Positions 9,960-17,714 of a stretch of DNA of 64,000 nt are shown here, piece by piece. The position numbers and the translations under genes were made by a program. The notes under the pieces are model-generated. The model saw nothing but the letters and a program-made list of their open reading frames with translations, ran no database searches and was not told the origin of the DNA. Every line of letters begins with the position of its first letter. Positions within the stretch are counted from its first letter, which is position 1. The stretch is from BOG-908 sp964250925. GTDB taxonomy: Bacteria; Pseudomonadota; Alphaproteobacteria; Acetobacterales; Acetobacteraceae. Where the stretch lies: contig CAXUHU010000003.1 of assembly GCA_964250925.1 (NCBI GenBank), positions 27,986 through 91,985 of the forward strand. The letters run 5' to 3'.

Positions 9960-10378
9960 CGCCCTCCATCCCAGCGATGGCGGCCGCCACCGGCAGCGTG
10001 CTGCTCGTGCTGCAAGTGGGGCTCGGTCTGGCGGTCAGCGGCGCGCGTGGCCAGGCCGGCGTGTTTATCGGCGCCGGCGGCAACGCCGGGCTGGAGCGTG
10101 CGACGCGGCGCCACGCCAACCTGGCCGAGAACGCCGGGCTGGTGCTGGCCGGCCTCACCCTGCTCGAACTGTCCGGGCGCTGGCCGACGCTTCTGCTGGT
10201 ACTGTGCCCCACCTTCATCGCACTGCGCCTGTGCCACGCCGCCGGCCTGTCGCGTGCCGACACCAACAACCCGCTCCGCCTGGTCGGTGGCGCCGGCACC
10301 TACCTGCTCGGCCTGGTGCTGGGCGGCGCGCTCGCCTGGCTGGGCGGCACTGCGCTGCTGACCGCTACCCATGGCTGA
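9956..10378 (+). CDS. MAPEG family membrane protein
   Basis: 140 residues from the GTG at 9956, preceded by the remnant it overlaps. Four hydrophobic segments and the signature 'ERATRRHANLAENAGLVLAG' (the MAPEG 'R..HAN..E' pattern with N and E in helix 2) place it in the membrane-associated eicosanoid/glutathione metabolism family, whose members conjugate or reduce with glutathione. The bacterial substrate is unknown. The last bases overlap the start of the NmrA-like fragment by 8 nt. Intact, unlike its neighbours. Confidence 0.85.
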   Translation: MTPSIPAMAAATGSVLLVLQVGLGLAVSGARGQAGVFIGAGGNAGLERATRRHANLAENAGLVLAGLTLLELSGRWPTLLLVLCPTFIALRLCHAAGLSRADTNNPLRLVGGAGTYLLGLVLGGALAWLGGTALLTATHG

Positions 10379-10655
10379 ACCGGCGGCCATACTCGACCAG
10401 GACTCGGCAATTCTGGTGACCGGGGCTACGGGCAAGACCGGCGGCCACACGGTGAAGCTGCTGTTGGCGCGCGGCCGCACAGTGCGCGCCTTCGTGCACA
10501 GGCGGGGCCACCGCTCGGAGCTGGCGGCCGCACAGGGGGCGGAGGTCGTCGAAGGCGACCTACCGTGCGGCCGTCGCGCAGGCCGGCCAGGTTCGAGGCG
10601 ACCCGCGACACCACCTTCGCGCGGACAGCCGTCGAGATCGCGCTGCTGGCGGTAA
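10371..10655 (+). pseudogene. N-terminal fragment of an NmrA-like NAD(P)-binding protein
   Basis: The first 63 codons are a clear NmrA/atypical SDR start: 'ILVTGATGKTGGHTVKLLLA', 'RTVRAFVHRRGH', 'GAEVVEGDL'. After the aspartate the frame turns into low-complexity Arg/Pro/Ser sequence and stops at 10655. The rest of the roughly 280-residue protein is missing. The start overlaps the MAPEG stop, so it was once the next gene of that operon. Confidence 0.7.
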
Positions 10656-10774
10656 AAGGGGCGGCGGTGCCGGGCTATCGGACGCCTGCCACCGCTTACG
10701 GCGCCGACTTCATCCTGGGGTTCGACGGCGTGCGGCGGACCGACGTGGACGGGCGATCGCAGGTGGACGTGTAG
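10565..10774 (+). pseudogene. C-terminal remnant resembling a saccharopine-dehydrogenase-like reductase
   Basis: In another frame, right after the NmrA fragment breaks off, the sequence reads 'TAVEIALLAVKGAAVPGYRT' and 'TPATAYGADFILGFDGVRRT'. It looks like the end of a reductase in which 'G..TPA.A.G' is common near the C-terminus; the family call is tentative. No N-terminal part exists upstream, so a deletion appears to have joined the two genes. Confidence 0.4.
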
Positions 10775-10786
10775 GGCAGCCTGCCT

Positions 10787-11119
10787 TCACGCGGCGCCTT
10801 TGCCACCCGCCTGATCGGCATGCCAAGCGGCATACGGCGAGTTCGCCACCATGCGCCTGTTGTAATCCGGTGCGCCGTCGTCCCACCACGCCGCGCCGCG
10901 CTCTCCAAGCGCGCGCTTTGCGGCATCCACACGGGCGCGTGCCGCCGCGAGTGCCTCTCCGTCGCCCCTCGCTGCGCGCACGGCCCGCCGCGCTGCCATC
11001 AGCTCGCGCACGAGCGCGTCATGGCGTTCCGGCGGGAGCGTCGGGTTGGCGAGGCGCCACAGCCTCCCGCGCACGACGAAGTAGCGGCCGTCCGGGGTGC
11101 GCAGGTGGACCTCAGGCAA
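10787..11119 (-). CDS. Small conserved hypothetical protein
   Basis: 110 residues from a TTG start at 11119 (LPEVHLRTPDGRYFVVRG). 'GRLWRLANPTLPPERHDALV', 'AARARVDAAKRALGERG' and 'WWDDGAPDYNRRMV' are of a small soluble protein family I have seen in many alphaproteobacteria, function unknown. The start overlaps the stop of the SOS-peptidase remnant by 8 nt, so the two once formed an operon and this gene survived the decay of its partner, perhaps without a promoter of its own. Confidence 0.65.
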   Translation of the reverse strand: MPEVHLRTPDGRYFVVRGRLWRLANPTLPPERHDALVRELMAARRAVRAARGDGEALAAARARVDAAKRALGERGAAWWDDGAPDYNRRMVANSPYAAWHADQAGGKGAA

Positions 11120-11318
11120 GAAGCAACGCGCCGGCGGGCGGATCCTTCTTCTCGCCACGCGCCACGATCCGCAATGCGCCGTCCGGCAACGGCCTCTGCA
11201 GCCGGCGTGCATCTGTCCAGGGCGTCGCCAACCACGTGTCGGCTTCTTCACTCGTGGTGAGGATGACGGGCATCGCCTTGGGATGGACGCTGGCGACCTC
11301 GCGATTCGGCTCGGTCGT
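11112..11318 (-). pseudogene. C-terminal remnant of an SOS response-associated peptidase (YedK/HMCES-like)
   Basis: The frame shows 'TTEPNREVASVHPKAMPVIL', then 'EEADTWLATPW' and 'LQRPLPDGALRIVARGEKKD', the characteristic end of the YedK/DUF159 family, which caps abasic sites in single-stranded DNA. The catalytic N-terminal Cys and the first 130 or so residues are absent, and a TAG lies just upstream in frame. The His of 'VHPKAMPVIL' is present, but without Cys2 the fragment cannot work. Confidence 0.65.
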
Positions 11319-11872
11319 CTACGGAGCCGGTAAAGGTAGGAGTAGGTCGTCGGACACGATCGCTGCAGGGCGGTGATGCCCGCATCACAAATTGTCCCAG
11401 ATACGCGCGATAACCCTCGATAGGCCTTTCGTGACACCGAAGATCATCCGCTCGTTCCGCGACGGCCTGGTCATGGCATCCCCAGTAATGACCCCCGACG
11501 GCGACGTATCACGATCTCGATCCGCGGAACAACGGACGATCGACGGTGCTCGTGGACGATGGATCAGTACACCGATATCGGGTATGTTCGGCCGCGACAA
11601 CCCACTAACGCCAGTCTTCACTAGCCGACTTCATTGTTCAACCGTCTATACGGCTCAGTCCTTGAAGTAGCCAACTTTTGATTATGAAAATAAGCAACTC
11701 CGCCGACCTGACTAACAGACTTTATTAGTCCGGAACAACTTCGATGCGCCGGCACTCTCCACAATGGGAATCGGCCGGCGGGCATCGCACCCGTTCGGAC
11801 GGCCGTGCAATGGCTCCGTGCTTGCCAGCCTTGCCGATTGCTGAAATATGACCTGGGCTGGCCTGGGGCGAC
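11319..11872. other. Gene-poor stretch
   Basis: No reading frame here looks like a real gene. Overlapping frames on both strands between 11385 and 11670 lack any recognisable family and have poor start signals. The only structure I can support is the second copy of the two-box element at 11666-11736. The stretch closes the decayed region that begins at 9714 and precedes the copper operon. Confidence 0.4.
11666..11736 (-). promoter_or_regulatory. Candidate operator/promoter element, copy B (inverted relative to copy A)
   Basis: Reading the minus strand from 11736, box 1 (33 nt) starts GTTCCGGAC and contains GGACT-N5-AGTCT and GTTAGTC. Box 2, CAAAAGTTGGCTACT, is at 11680-11666. Spacing from box 1 start to box 2 is 56 nt here and 49 nt in copy A. 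Shared order and sequence argue for a common origin. It would drive leftward transcription into the decayed stretch, where no intact target remains. Confidence 0.4.
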
Positions 11873-12268
11873 GTGGTTCGAGCACTCAAGACCCGGCTAG
11901 GCGGCGGCTTGCTCAAGTTCCTGCTGGTCGTGCTGGCGCTCGCCTGTCAGATCGGCGCGGTAACGTCAGCGGTCTCGGTCTATCCGCATAACGACGACGC
12001 CTCCTTGGCGGCCGTCTCCCTTCTGTGTCAGGGCGCTGCTCACCCAGACGGTCGTGACGCGCCATCGGGGCACCGGCATGTGCCTCGCCAGGCCGTCATC
12101 GGTGTTGCCCAGGCAGACGCCTGCTCGGCGGCCGTTCTGCGCCCTGGCGCTGCTTTGCCGGAGCCTGCTCGGGCAAACATTGGCGAAGCCAGGCACCCCG
12201 AGGCGCGCGCCCCCCCTGTCCGCGCGGTCGCGTCGTTCTACCCGCGAGGCCCGCCCAGCCCTGTCTGA
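11873..12268 (+). CDS. DUF2946-like exported protein
   Basis: 131 residues from a GTG start. A hydrophobic N-terminal segment ('LLKFLLVVLALACQIGAVTS') is followed by 'LLCQGAAHPDGRDAPSGHRH', then a C-terminus 'YPRGPPSPV' like the 'RGPP' ends of DUF2946 proteins. That family often sits beside copper or TonB-dependent transport genes and has a His/Cys-rich centre. The typical CC motif is weak, so this is a divergent or tentative member. First gene of the copper operon, 68 nt before the next. Confidence 0.5.
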   Translation: MVRALKTRLGGGLLKFLLVVLALACQIGAVTSAVSVYPHNDDASLAAVSLLCQGAAHPDGRDAPSGHRHVPRQAVIGVAQADACSAAVLRPGAALPEPARANIGEARHPEARAPPVRAVASFYPRGPPSPV

Positions 12269-12336
12269 CAGCTGATCCTTTGCCCGCGGCAGATCGCACG
12301 CTGCCGCCCATGATCACGTTTGCCGGACAGGTTTCC

Positions 12337-13302
12337 ATGCATCGAACATCACCAACCGTGCTTGCATGTGCAGGCGCCTACCTTTTCAGCGCATCCCCCA
12401 CCCTGGCCCATGCCGTCTGCGGCGCACGGGTCTATCCTGTGACCTTGACGATGGATGACCCGGGCGTCGCCGACGAGGCCACGATCCCGCAGATCGTCTA
12501 TACCCGCAGCGCCGCCGCCGGCGGCCCGGGTCCCGGGCACGACACCAGCGTGCAGTTCGAATACGACAAGCGGCTGACTGACGCGATCGGCTTCGCATTC
12601 AACGATGGCTACGCCGTCGATCAGACCAACAACGCCAAGACGCAGGCCGGCTGGGACGACCTGACCGTCACCGCCAAATGGGCCAGGTGCGTCAACCCCG
12701 ACGCCAGCTTCCAGCTCGCCGTCGGAGTCATCCGCGAGTTCGGCCGCACAGGCACCTCGCATGTCGGGTCCGACGAGTACGGCGACACGGCACCCACAAT
12801 CTACCTAGGGAAGGGGCTCGACGATGCTGTGGTGCCGATTTTACAACCGCTTCAGTTCTCGGGCGAGCTCAGCTACGCGGTCACCGACAAGGCGATCAAA
12901 ACCTACACGACTCTGGACCCCATCTCGGGTCTCTCATCGGCCCGCACGAACAATGGCGGTGCCAACCGGTGGATCGGCTCGTTCTCTGTTCAGTACTCGA
13001 TCCCATACCTGCAAAATCAGGTGGAGGATTTCGGCCTGCCCGAACCGGTTTCCCACCTGATCCCCATTGCGGAGTTCAACTGGACGTCGCCCACGGTTTC
13101 GGGCGGCAACGGACCGACCACGTGGACGATGGCGCCTGGATTTATCTACCTGCGCAGCTGGTATCAGGTCGGCGTAGAGGCGCTCGTTCCGCTCGATAAA
13201 GGCGCGGGCACGAATGTCGGCGTCATCGTTCAGCTGCACGTCTTCCTCGACGACCTGTATCCGCACGGCGTCGGCGCTCCGATCCTAGACCTTCTGAAAT
13301 GA
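12337..13302 (+). CDS. Predicted outer-membrane beta-barrel protein of a copper operon
   Basis: 321 residues from the ATG at 12337, preceded by GGACAGG; a longer frame begins at 12280. A signal peptide ends near 'SASPTLAHA'. The mature part has alternating beta strands typical of barrels ('DTSVQFEYDKRL', 'FQLAVGVIREFGRTG', 'GSFSVQYSIPYL', 'WYQVGVEALVPLDKG'). I know similar proteins beside CopC/CopD genes, but no function is established. The stop overlaps an alternative upstream start of copC. Role in copper passage across the outer membrane is inference from context. Confidence 0.65.
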   Translation: MHRTSPTVLACAGAYLFSASPTLAHAVCGARVYPVTLTMDDPGVADEATIPQIVYTRSAAAGGPGPGHDTSVQFEYDKRLTDAIGFAFNDGYAVDQTNNAKTQAGWDDLTVTAKWARCVNPDASFQLAVGVIREFGRTGTSHVGSDEYGDTAPTIYLGKGLDDAVVPILQPLQFSGELSYAVTDKAIKTYTTLDPISGLSSARTNNGGANRWIGSFSVQYSIPYLQNQVEDFGLPEPVSHLIPIAEFNWTSPTVSGGNGPTTWTMAPGFIYLRSWYQVGVEALVPLDKGAGTNVGVIVQLHVFLDDLYPHGVGAPILDLLK

Positions 13303-13358
13303 CGACGTCATCCGGCCTGCCGCTCCGGCACTGTGTCATTTCCTCAGGGGAGGAACCC

Positions 13359-13715
13359 ATGCTTCGCACCATCGCCGCCGCTGCCGCCTGCCTGCTTCTG
13401 CCGATGCCCGTCTGCGCGCACGCTTTTCTGGACGGCGCCACCCCGCGTGTGGGCAGCAACAACCCGACCGCCCCGACCGAAGTGGTGCTGCATTTCACGC
13501 AGAGTGTCGAACCCGATTTCTCCACGATCAAGGTGACGAACGCCGCGGGCGCAATGGTGACGGACGGCGTCCCCCACACAAAGCCGGGCGACGCCACACG
13601 CTTGGCGGTGCGGCTTACGACGATCGGCGCGGGCCAGTACACCGTCGTCTGGCATGTGACGTCGGTGGACACGCACAAGACGCAGGGCAAGTTCCACTTC
13701 AGCGTGACGCCTTAG
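13359..13715 (+). CDS. copC: CopC-domain periplasmic copper-binding protein
   Basis: 118 residues; the ATG at 13359 follows AGGGGAGGAA. The signal peptide ends at 'MPVCA', leaving His21 as the likely new N-terminus ('HAFLDGATPRVGS'), the first Cu(II) ligand in CopC. The C-terminal 'WHVTSVDTHKTQGKFHFSV' matches the 'V.S.D.H...G.F.F.V' signature with further His/Asp ligands. It lacks the Met-rich Cu(I) site, as in the Cu(II)-only group. Only 2 nt separate it from the CopD gene, its expected partner. Confidence 0.92.
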   Translation: MLRTIAAAAACLLLPMPVCAHAFLDGATPRVGSNNPTAPTEVVLHFTQSVEPDFSTIKVTNAAGAMVTDGVPHTKPGDATRLAVRLTTIGAGQYTVVWHVTSVDTHKTQGKFHFSVTP

Positions 13716-13717
13716 CC

Positions 13718-15652
13718 ATGCTGCCGTTCGATCTTCAGGGCGGGTTGCCGCTCTCGGCCGCGCGCGCCCTGATGGTCGGCGCGGTGCTCTCCACCTTTGG
13801 AGCATTGGTCTTCCGGGTCTTGGTCGCGCCCAGGGCCTGTGCGCCCATGACGCCGGAGGCGGTGCGCGTCGGCAAGCAGCGCCTGCTCGTCGTCTCGCAG
13901 GTCAGCGCCCTGGCCGGGCTACTCGCAGCCATTCTGTGGCTATACCTGCAAGCGGCAGACATGGCCGATGCGGAAGGCGCCGCCCGGGTCCTGGCAGCCC
14001 TTATCCCTGTCCTGACCCGCACCCTATTCGGACACGTTCTCGGCGCGCAGTTCGCCGCACTTCTCGCCGCCTCGGCGCTGATCGGCGTGGTCGATGTGGC
14101 TTGGCGCCAAAGAGCTGCCTTGGGCATGACGACCCTCGCCGTCGCCTTGCAGGCGGGCCACAGCCACGCCTACGCGATGTATGGCGGGGCAAGCGTGTTG
14201 CTGGGCTGCGACGTCGTGCACCTTCTGGCTGCAGGGGCCTGGCTGGGCGGCCTGGTGCCGCTGCTGCTCTGGGTGCGGTGTGCGCCGCCCAAGACGGGTG
14301 CCAGTGCCGCGCGCCGGTTCTCGCCCCTCGGTCAAGGGTGCATCGCCGCACTGGTCCTGTCGGCGACCGTCCAAGGCTGGATACTCGTCGGAACCGTTCC
14401 CGGACTGGTCGGCACCGCCTATGGCTGGATGGTGCTCGTCAAGATCGGCCTGTTCGCGGTGCTGCTGGGCTTTGCAGCCGCCAACCGCTACCGCTTTGCA
14501 CCAGCGTTGCTGCACGACAGGCCCGTTACGGCGAAGACGGTGCTGGTGCGCAGCATCGCTCTTCAGACAGGGTTCGCAATCGCCATCGTCGCTGCCGCCA
14601 GCGTGCTGAGCGCGCTGCCGCCCGCCATGCACGAACAGCCGGCCTGGCCTTTCCCCGAACGCTTCAGCTTGGCCGCCGTAAACGAGGATCCCGACTTCCT
14701 GCGCGAAGTGGTGCAGGCGGGCGTGCTGCTCGCTGGCGCCGGGCTGGTTTTGACATTGTGCGTGAGCGCGCGCCGCTTCCGGCTGACGGCTTGCGCCCTG
14801 GCGGCTGTTTCCGTTTGGTTCGAGCTGCCGCATCTCGACCTGCTGCTCGTGACCGCCTACCCCACCAGCTTCTATCGTTCGCCCACGGGCTTCGCAGCCG
14901 CCGCCATCGTGAGCGGGCAATCAGTCTATGCAGCGCATTGTGTCGTCTGCCACGGCAGGGAGGGGCGTGGCGACGGAGTTGCGGCCAAGACCTTGCCGGT
15001 GCCGGCAGCCGACCTGACAGCGCCGCACCTCTGGATGCATAGCGATGGAGAGCTGTTCTGGTGGCTTGCCCACGGCATACTGACACCGGGGGGCGTGCAG
15101 GCGATGCCCGGCTTGGCCACGGTGCTGGATGACGACCAGCGTTGGGCGGCCATCGACTTCATCCGGGCACGCAACGCCGGCGGCACCCTGCGTGCGACAG
15201 GGGGGTGGACGCCGCCGCTCTTGGCGCCCGGGTTCGACCTGAGTTGCGGCACGACCTACATCGCGCTGTCCGGGCTGCGGGGGCGGTTCGTGCTGTTGCG
15301 ATTCAGTCAGGCGCCACTCAGCCAAGTGGGGTTCGGCCACGAGCCGGATCGGCCCCGCATCGGCACCGCGGTCAGCATCCTGGCCATGCCTGCCGGGCAG
15401 GCTGCACCGCCCGACGACTGCGTAAGCACCGACGAGACCGTGGCGCCTGCCTACGCCATCGTGTCGGGCGTGGACGTGGCAAGCTTGCCCGGGACGGAGT
15501 TCCTGATCGATGAGCGGGGCTGGCTGCGTGCTGTGCACCGGGCGGGGACAGCACCCCTGTGGAGCGCTGCGGCGTTGCAGGCGGAAATCCGCTTGTTGCG
15601 CGCGCATCCCGTGGCTGACGCTGCCGTAGCGCCGATGAAGATGCCGATGTGA
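13718..15652 (+). CDS. copD: CopD copper-import protein fused to a cytochrome c domain
   Basis: 644 residues. Residues 1-300 are a polytopic CopD domain with its His-rich parts ('LQAGHSHAYAMYGG', 'GCDVVHLLAAGAWLGGLVPL'). After more membrane segments (330-390), residues 395-490 form a class I cytochrome c with CVVCH at 408-412 and a candidate Met ligand in 'QAMPGL' (463). The last 150 residues resemble no domain I can name. CopD takes copper from CopC into the cytoplasm. The fused haem domain suggests copper reduction or coupling to respiration (inference). It is followed by SCO after 13 nt. Confidence 0.88.
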   Translation: MLPFDLQGGLPLSAARALMVGAVLSTFGALVFRVLVAPRACAPMTPEAVRVGKQRLLVVSQVSALAGLLAAILWLYLQAADMADAEGAARVLAALIPVLTRTLFGHVLGAQFAALLAASALIGVVDVAWRQRAALGMTTLAVALQAGHSHAYAMYGGASVLLGCDVVHLLAAGAWLGGLVPLLLWVRCAPPKTGASAARRFSPLGQGCIAALVLSATVQGWILVGTVPGLVGTAYGWMVLVKIGLFAVLLGFAAANRYRFAPALLHDRPVTAKTVLVRSIALQTGFAIAIVAAASVLSALPPAMHEQPAWPFPERFSLAAVNEDPDFLREVVQAGVLLAGAGLVLTLCVSARRFRLTACALAAVSVWFELPHLDLLLVTAYPTSFYRSPTGFAAAAIVSGQSVYAAHCVVCHGREGRGDGVAAKTLPVPAADLTAPHLWMHSDGELFWWLAHGILTPGGVQAMPGLATVLDDDQRWAAIDFIRARNAGGTLRATGGWTPPLLAPGFDLSCGTTYIALSGLRGRFVLLRFSQAPLSQVGFGHEPDRPRIGTAVSILAMPAGQAAPPDDCVSTDETVAPAYAIVSGVDVASLPGTEFLIDERGWLRAVHRAGTAPLWSAAALQAEIRLLRAHPVADAAVAPMKMPM

Positions 15653-15665
15653 TGGGTGGTTGGCG

Positions 15666-16289
15666 ATGAAGACGAGACGGGCGGTCCGCCGGCGGGAGCG
15701 CGATCGCAAAGCCTTCACACGCGCCTGGTTCGGCGTAGCGGCCATTCTGCTCCTAGCCGGCACGTTCTGGCTGACGGTTCCGGGCCAACGGAAGCAGGGT
15801 GGCATCGGCGGACCGTTCACGCTGATGGCCGATGACGGCTACCTCCGAACGGAACGAAGCTTCCCCGGGAAGTACCTTGCCGTCTATTTCGGCTACACAC
15901 ACTGCCAGGATGTTTGTCCCGCGACGCTCAACACGCTGGCGGCCGCACTGGCGCGATTGGGCGGCGCGGCCGAACGCGTGCAACCACTGTTCATCACCGT
16001 CGATCCGTCGCGCGACTCGCCTGCGGTGCTGCGCCGTTTCGTCGCGGGCTTTGCACCCAACCTGATGGGACTGACCGGAACGCCGGACCAGTTGGCCAAG
16101 GTCGAGCGAGGGTATCGCGTGGTGAGTGTTCCGCATGTCGGAGCTGCGCCGGCCAGCTACGTGGTGGACCACAGTTCGGTAATCTACCTGATCGACCCTG
16201 ACGGCGCCTTTGTCGCACCGATACCGGCCGATGCCTCCGAAATGGTGATGGCGCAAGCGATCGCGCGCTACGTCAGGACGCCGTCTTGA
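15666..16289 (+). CDS. SCO1/SenC family copper chaperone
   Basis: 207 residues with one N-terminal membrane anchor (20-38) and a thioredoxin-fold domain outside. The copper-binding CxxxC is in 'GYTHCQDVCP' (Cys80, Cys84), with the third ligand His in 'YVVDHSSVIYLID'. SCO proteins deliver copper to the CuA site of cytochrome oxidase or keep it reduced. I chose the ATG at 15666; a TTG two codons earlier is weaker. Its 3' end overlaps the convergent trpF by 17 nt. Last gene of the copper operon. Confidence 0.9.
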   Translation: MKTRRAVRRRERDRKAFTRAWFGVAAILLLAGTFWLTVPGQRKQGGIGGPFTLMADDGYLRTERSFPGKYLAVYFGYTHCQDVCPATLNTLAAALARLGGAAERVQPLFITVDPSRDSPAVLRRFVAGFAPNLMGLTGTPDQLAKVERGYRVVSVPHVGAAPASYVVDHSSVIYLIDPDGAFVAPIPADASEMVMAQAIARYVRTPS

Positions 16290-16953
16290 TGGGTGCAGAA
16301 GTTCGTTTCGTCGGATGCGGACACGTATCTTGCGACGTCGCCAGCGCTGCGGCCACGAAAGCCGAGATGCGCGACGCGTCTTTCACGCCGGGCGCCGTCT
16401 CGACGCCGGACGAGACGTCAACGGCCTGGGCGCCGCTGCGGGCAATCGCTTCAGCAACGTTCTCGGGGGTAAGCCCGCCGGCGAGCATCCAGGGGATGCC
16501 CGGGCTCCAGCCGCGCAGCATGGACCAGTCCAGCTTCAAGGCGAGGCCGCCGGGCCTAGCCGAGCCGGCGGGCGGTTTCGGCTCGATCACCAGCGCCGCA
16601 GCGCCGGCAGGCGGCTGGGGCAGGTCGGCTGGCGAGGCGACGCCCGCGCTCTGCCAGACGGAAACGCCGAACCTGCGCCGTATCTCGTCCAGCCTGTGGG
16701 TTGGTGCATAGAGTTGCAACGCATCGAGCGGCAACGCGGCAAGAGTCGCGGCCACCTCGTCGTTGCTTGGATTGACGAACAGGCCGACCCTGGCCGGCCC
16801 GCCGCTGTGCCGGCCCGATAGCCGGGCTGCCGTGGTGGGGGTGACGTGGCGCGGGGACCGGGCGAAGAATACGAAGCCGGTCCAGTCTGCGCCGGCTTCT
16901 GCCGCTGCGTCGAATGCCTGGGGGCTGTTGATGCCGCAAATTTTTATTCGCAC
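16273..16953 (-). CDS. trpF: Phosphoribosylanthranilate isomerase
   Basis: 226 residues, TIM barrel. Third step of tryptophan synthesis: converts phosphoribosylanthranilate to CdRP. The catalytic Cys6 is in 'KICGIN', the general acid Asp is in 'VDVSSGVE', and the phosphate loop is 'LAGGLTPENV'. The C-terminus runs some 20 residues past the usual end ('TCPHPTKRTSAPIKTAS') and overlaps the SCO gene by 17 nt. The usual downstream trpB-trpA pair is absent; the copper operon faces it instead, which marks a rearrangement point. Confidence 0.95.
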   Translation of the reverse strand: MRIKICGINSPQAFDAAAEAGADWTGFVFFARSPRHVTPTTAARLSGRHSGGPARVGLFVNPSNDEVAATLAALPLDALQLYAPTHRLDEIRRRFGVSVWQSAGVASPADLPQPPAGAAALVIEPKPPAGSARPGGLALKLDWSMLRGWSPGIPWMLAGGLTPENVAEAIARSGAQAVDVSSGVETAPGVKDASRISAFVAAALATSQDTCPHPTKRTSAPIKTAS

Positions 16954-16974
16954 GCAGATTTGGCAAGCCTTCCT

Positions 16975-17310
16975 TCACTTGGGCGCAGCCAACGCCGTTC
17001 GCGGCGGCAGCGTGCGCCCGGTGCCGAGCACGATGGGCGCCGGCTTTGCGTGCGTCTTCAACTCGGCTTCCAAAGCGCGGGCGCGGCGTTCGGCCTGCCG
17101 GTGACGGTTGCGTGCGGCCACCGTGCCGAACCAGACGAATAGCGCGCCCAGGAAGAAAAACAGGCCAGAGGCAGCGAGGATGGCCAGGGAGACGGGCACT
17201 TCGACCGAGTAGTCGGTCGGCCACAACCCCAATGGCACAGGTTGCGGATTCGAAAGCGCGAACGCGATGAGCAGAACCAGGAAGGGAAGCAGGATGACGA
17301 AGCGGAGCAT
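16975..17310 (-). CDS. lapA: LapA-domain membrane protein (DUF1049)
   Basis: 111 residues with two membrane helices (about 3-20 and 40-62) and a basic, helical cytoplasmic tail ('RRARALEAELKTH'). 'FALSNPQPVPLGLWP' is the DUF1049/LapA signature. LapA works with LapB in control of LPS synthesis in E. coli; in alphaproteobacteria it commonly lies between ihfB and trpF as here. 21 nt before trpF. Confidence 0.85.
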   Translation of the reverse strand: MLRFVILLPFLVLLIAFALSNPQPVPLGLWPTDYSVEVPVSLAILAASGLFFFLGALFVWFGTVAARNRHRQAERRARALEAELKTHAKPAPIVLGTGRTLPPRTALAAPK

Positions 17311-17342
17311 AGGGCCGTTATCCGATGGCTTGGCGCCGAAAG

Positions 17343-17666
17343 CTACAGCGTGGAACCCGCCTGCCGGCTCGATCGCCGCCCCCCGGCGTTGACCCGCTCG
17401 CGAAGCTCCTTGCCGGCCTTGAAGAAGGGAACCGCCTTCTCGTTTACCGGCACGGCTTCCCCGGTGCGCGGGTTGCGGCCGGTGCGCGCGTCACGCTGCT
17501 TGACGGTGAACGCGCCGAAGCCGCGCAGCTCGACCCGGTCGCCCCGCGTGAGTGCGGCGGAAATCTCGCCGAACACGGTATCAACGATACGCTCCACGTC
17601 CGGCGCACGCAGGTGCGGATTGGAGGCGGCCAATTCGGCGATCAGCTCCGACCGGGTCATTGGCAT
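17343..17666 (-). CDS. ihfB: Integration host factor subunit beta
   Basis: 107 residues of the HU/IHF fold: 'MTRSELIAELAASNPHLRAP', 'VELRGFGAFTVKQR', and the DNA-intercalating arm 'GRNPRTGEAVPVNEKAVPFF'. With IHF-alpha it bends DNA for transcription, replication and recombination. The first codons allow either of two ATGs (17666 or 17660). It sits in the conserved rpsA-sppA-ihfB-lapA order, which supports beta rather than HU. Confidence 0.95.
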   Translation of the reverse strand: MPMTRSELIAELAASNPHLRAPDVERIVDTVFGEISAALTRGDRVELRGFGAFTVKQRDARTGRNPRTGEAVPVNEKAVPFFKAGKELRERVNAGGRRSSRQAGSTL

Positions 17667-17714
17667 GTCCTGAGGCGGAAGCAGCCGGAAAGCCTTACCA
17701 GCACAGCTATACCC

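Noticed and set aside
11385..11670. Overlapping frames on both strands
   Set aside because: Neither shows a family, good start or consistent codon use; the region is part of the decayed stretch.
1691..11736. Idea that the inverted element pair is the terminal repeat of a transposon
   Set aside because: No transposase or integrase between the copies and no target duplication visible; only a regulatory or segment-end reading is kept.
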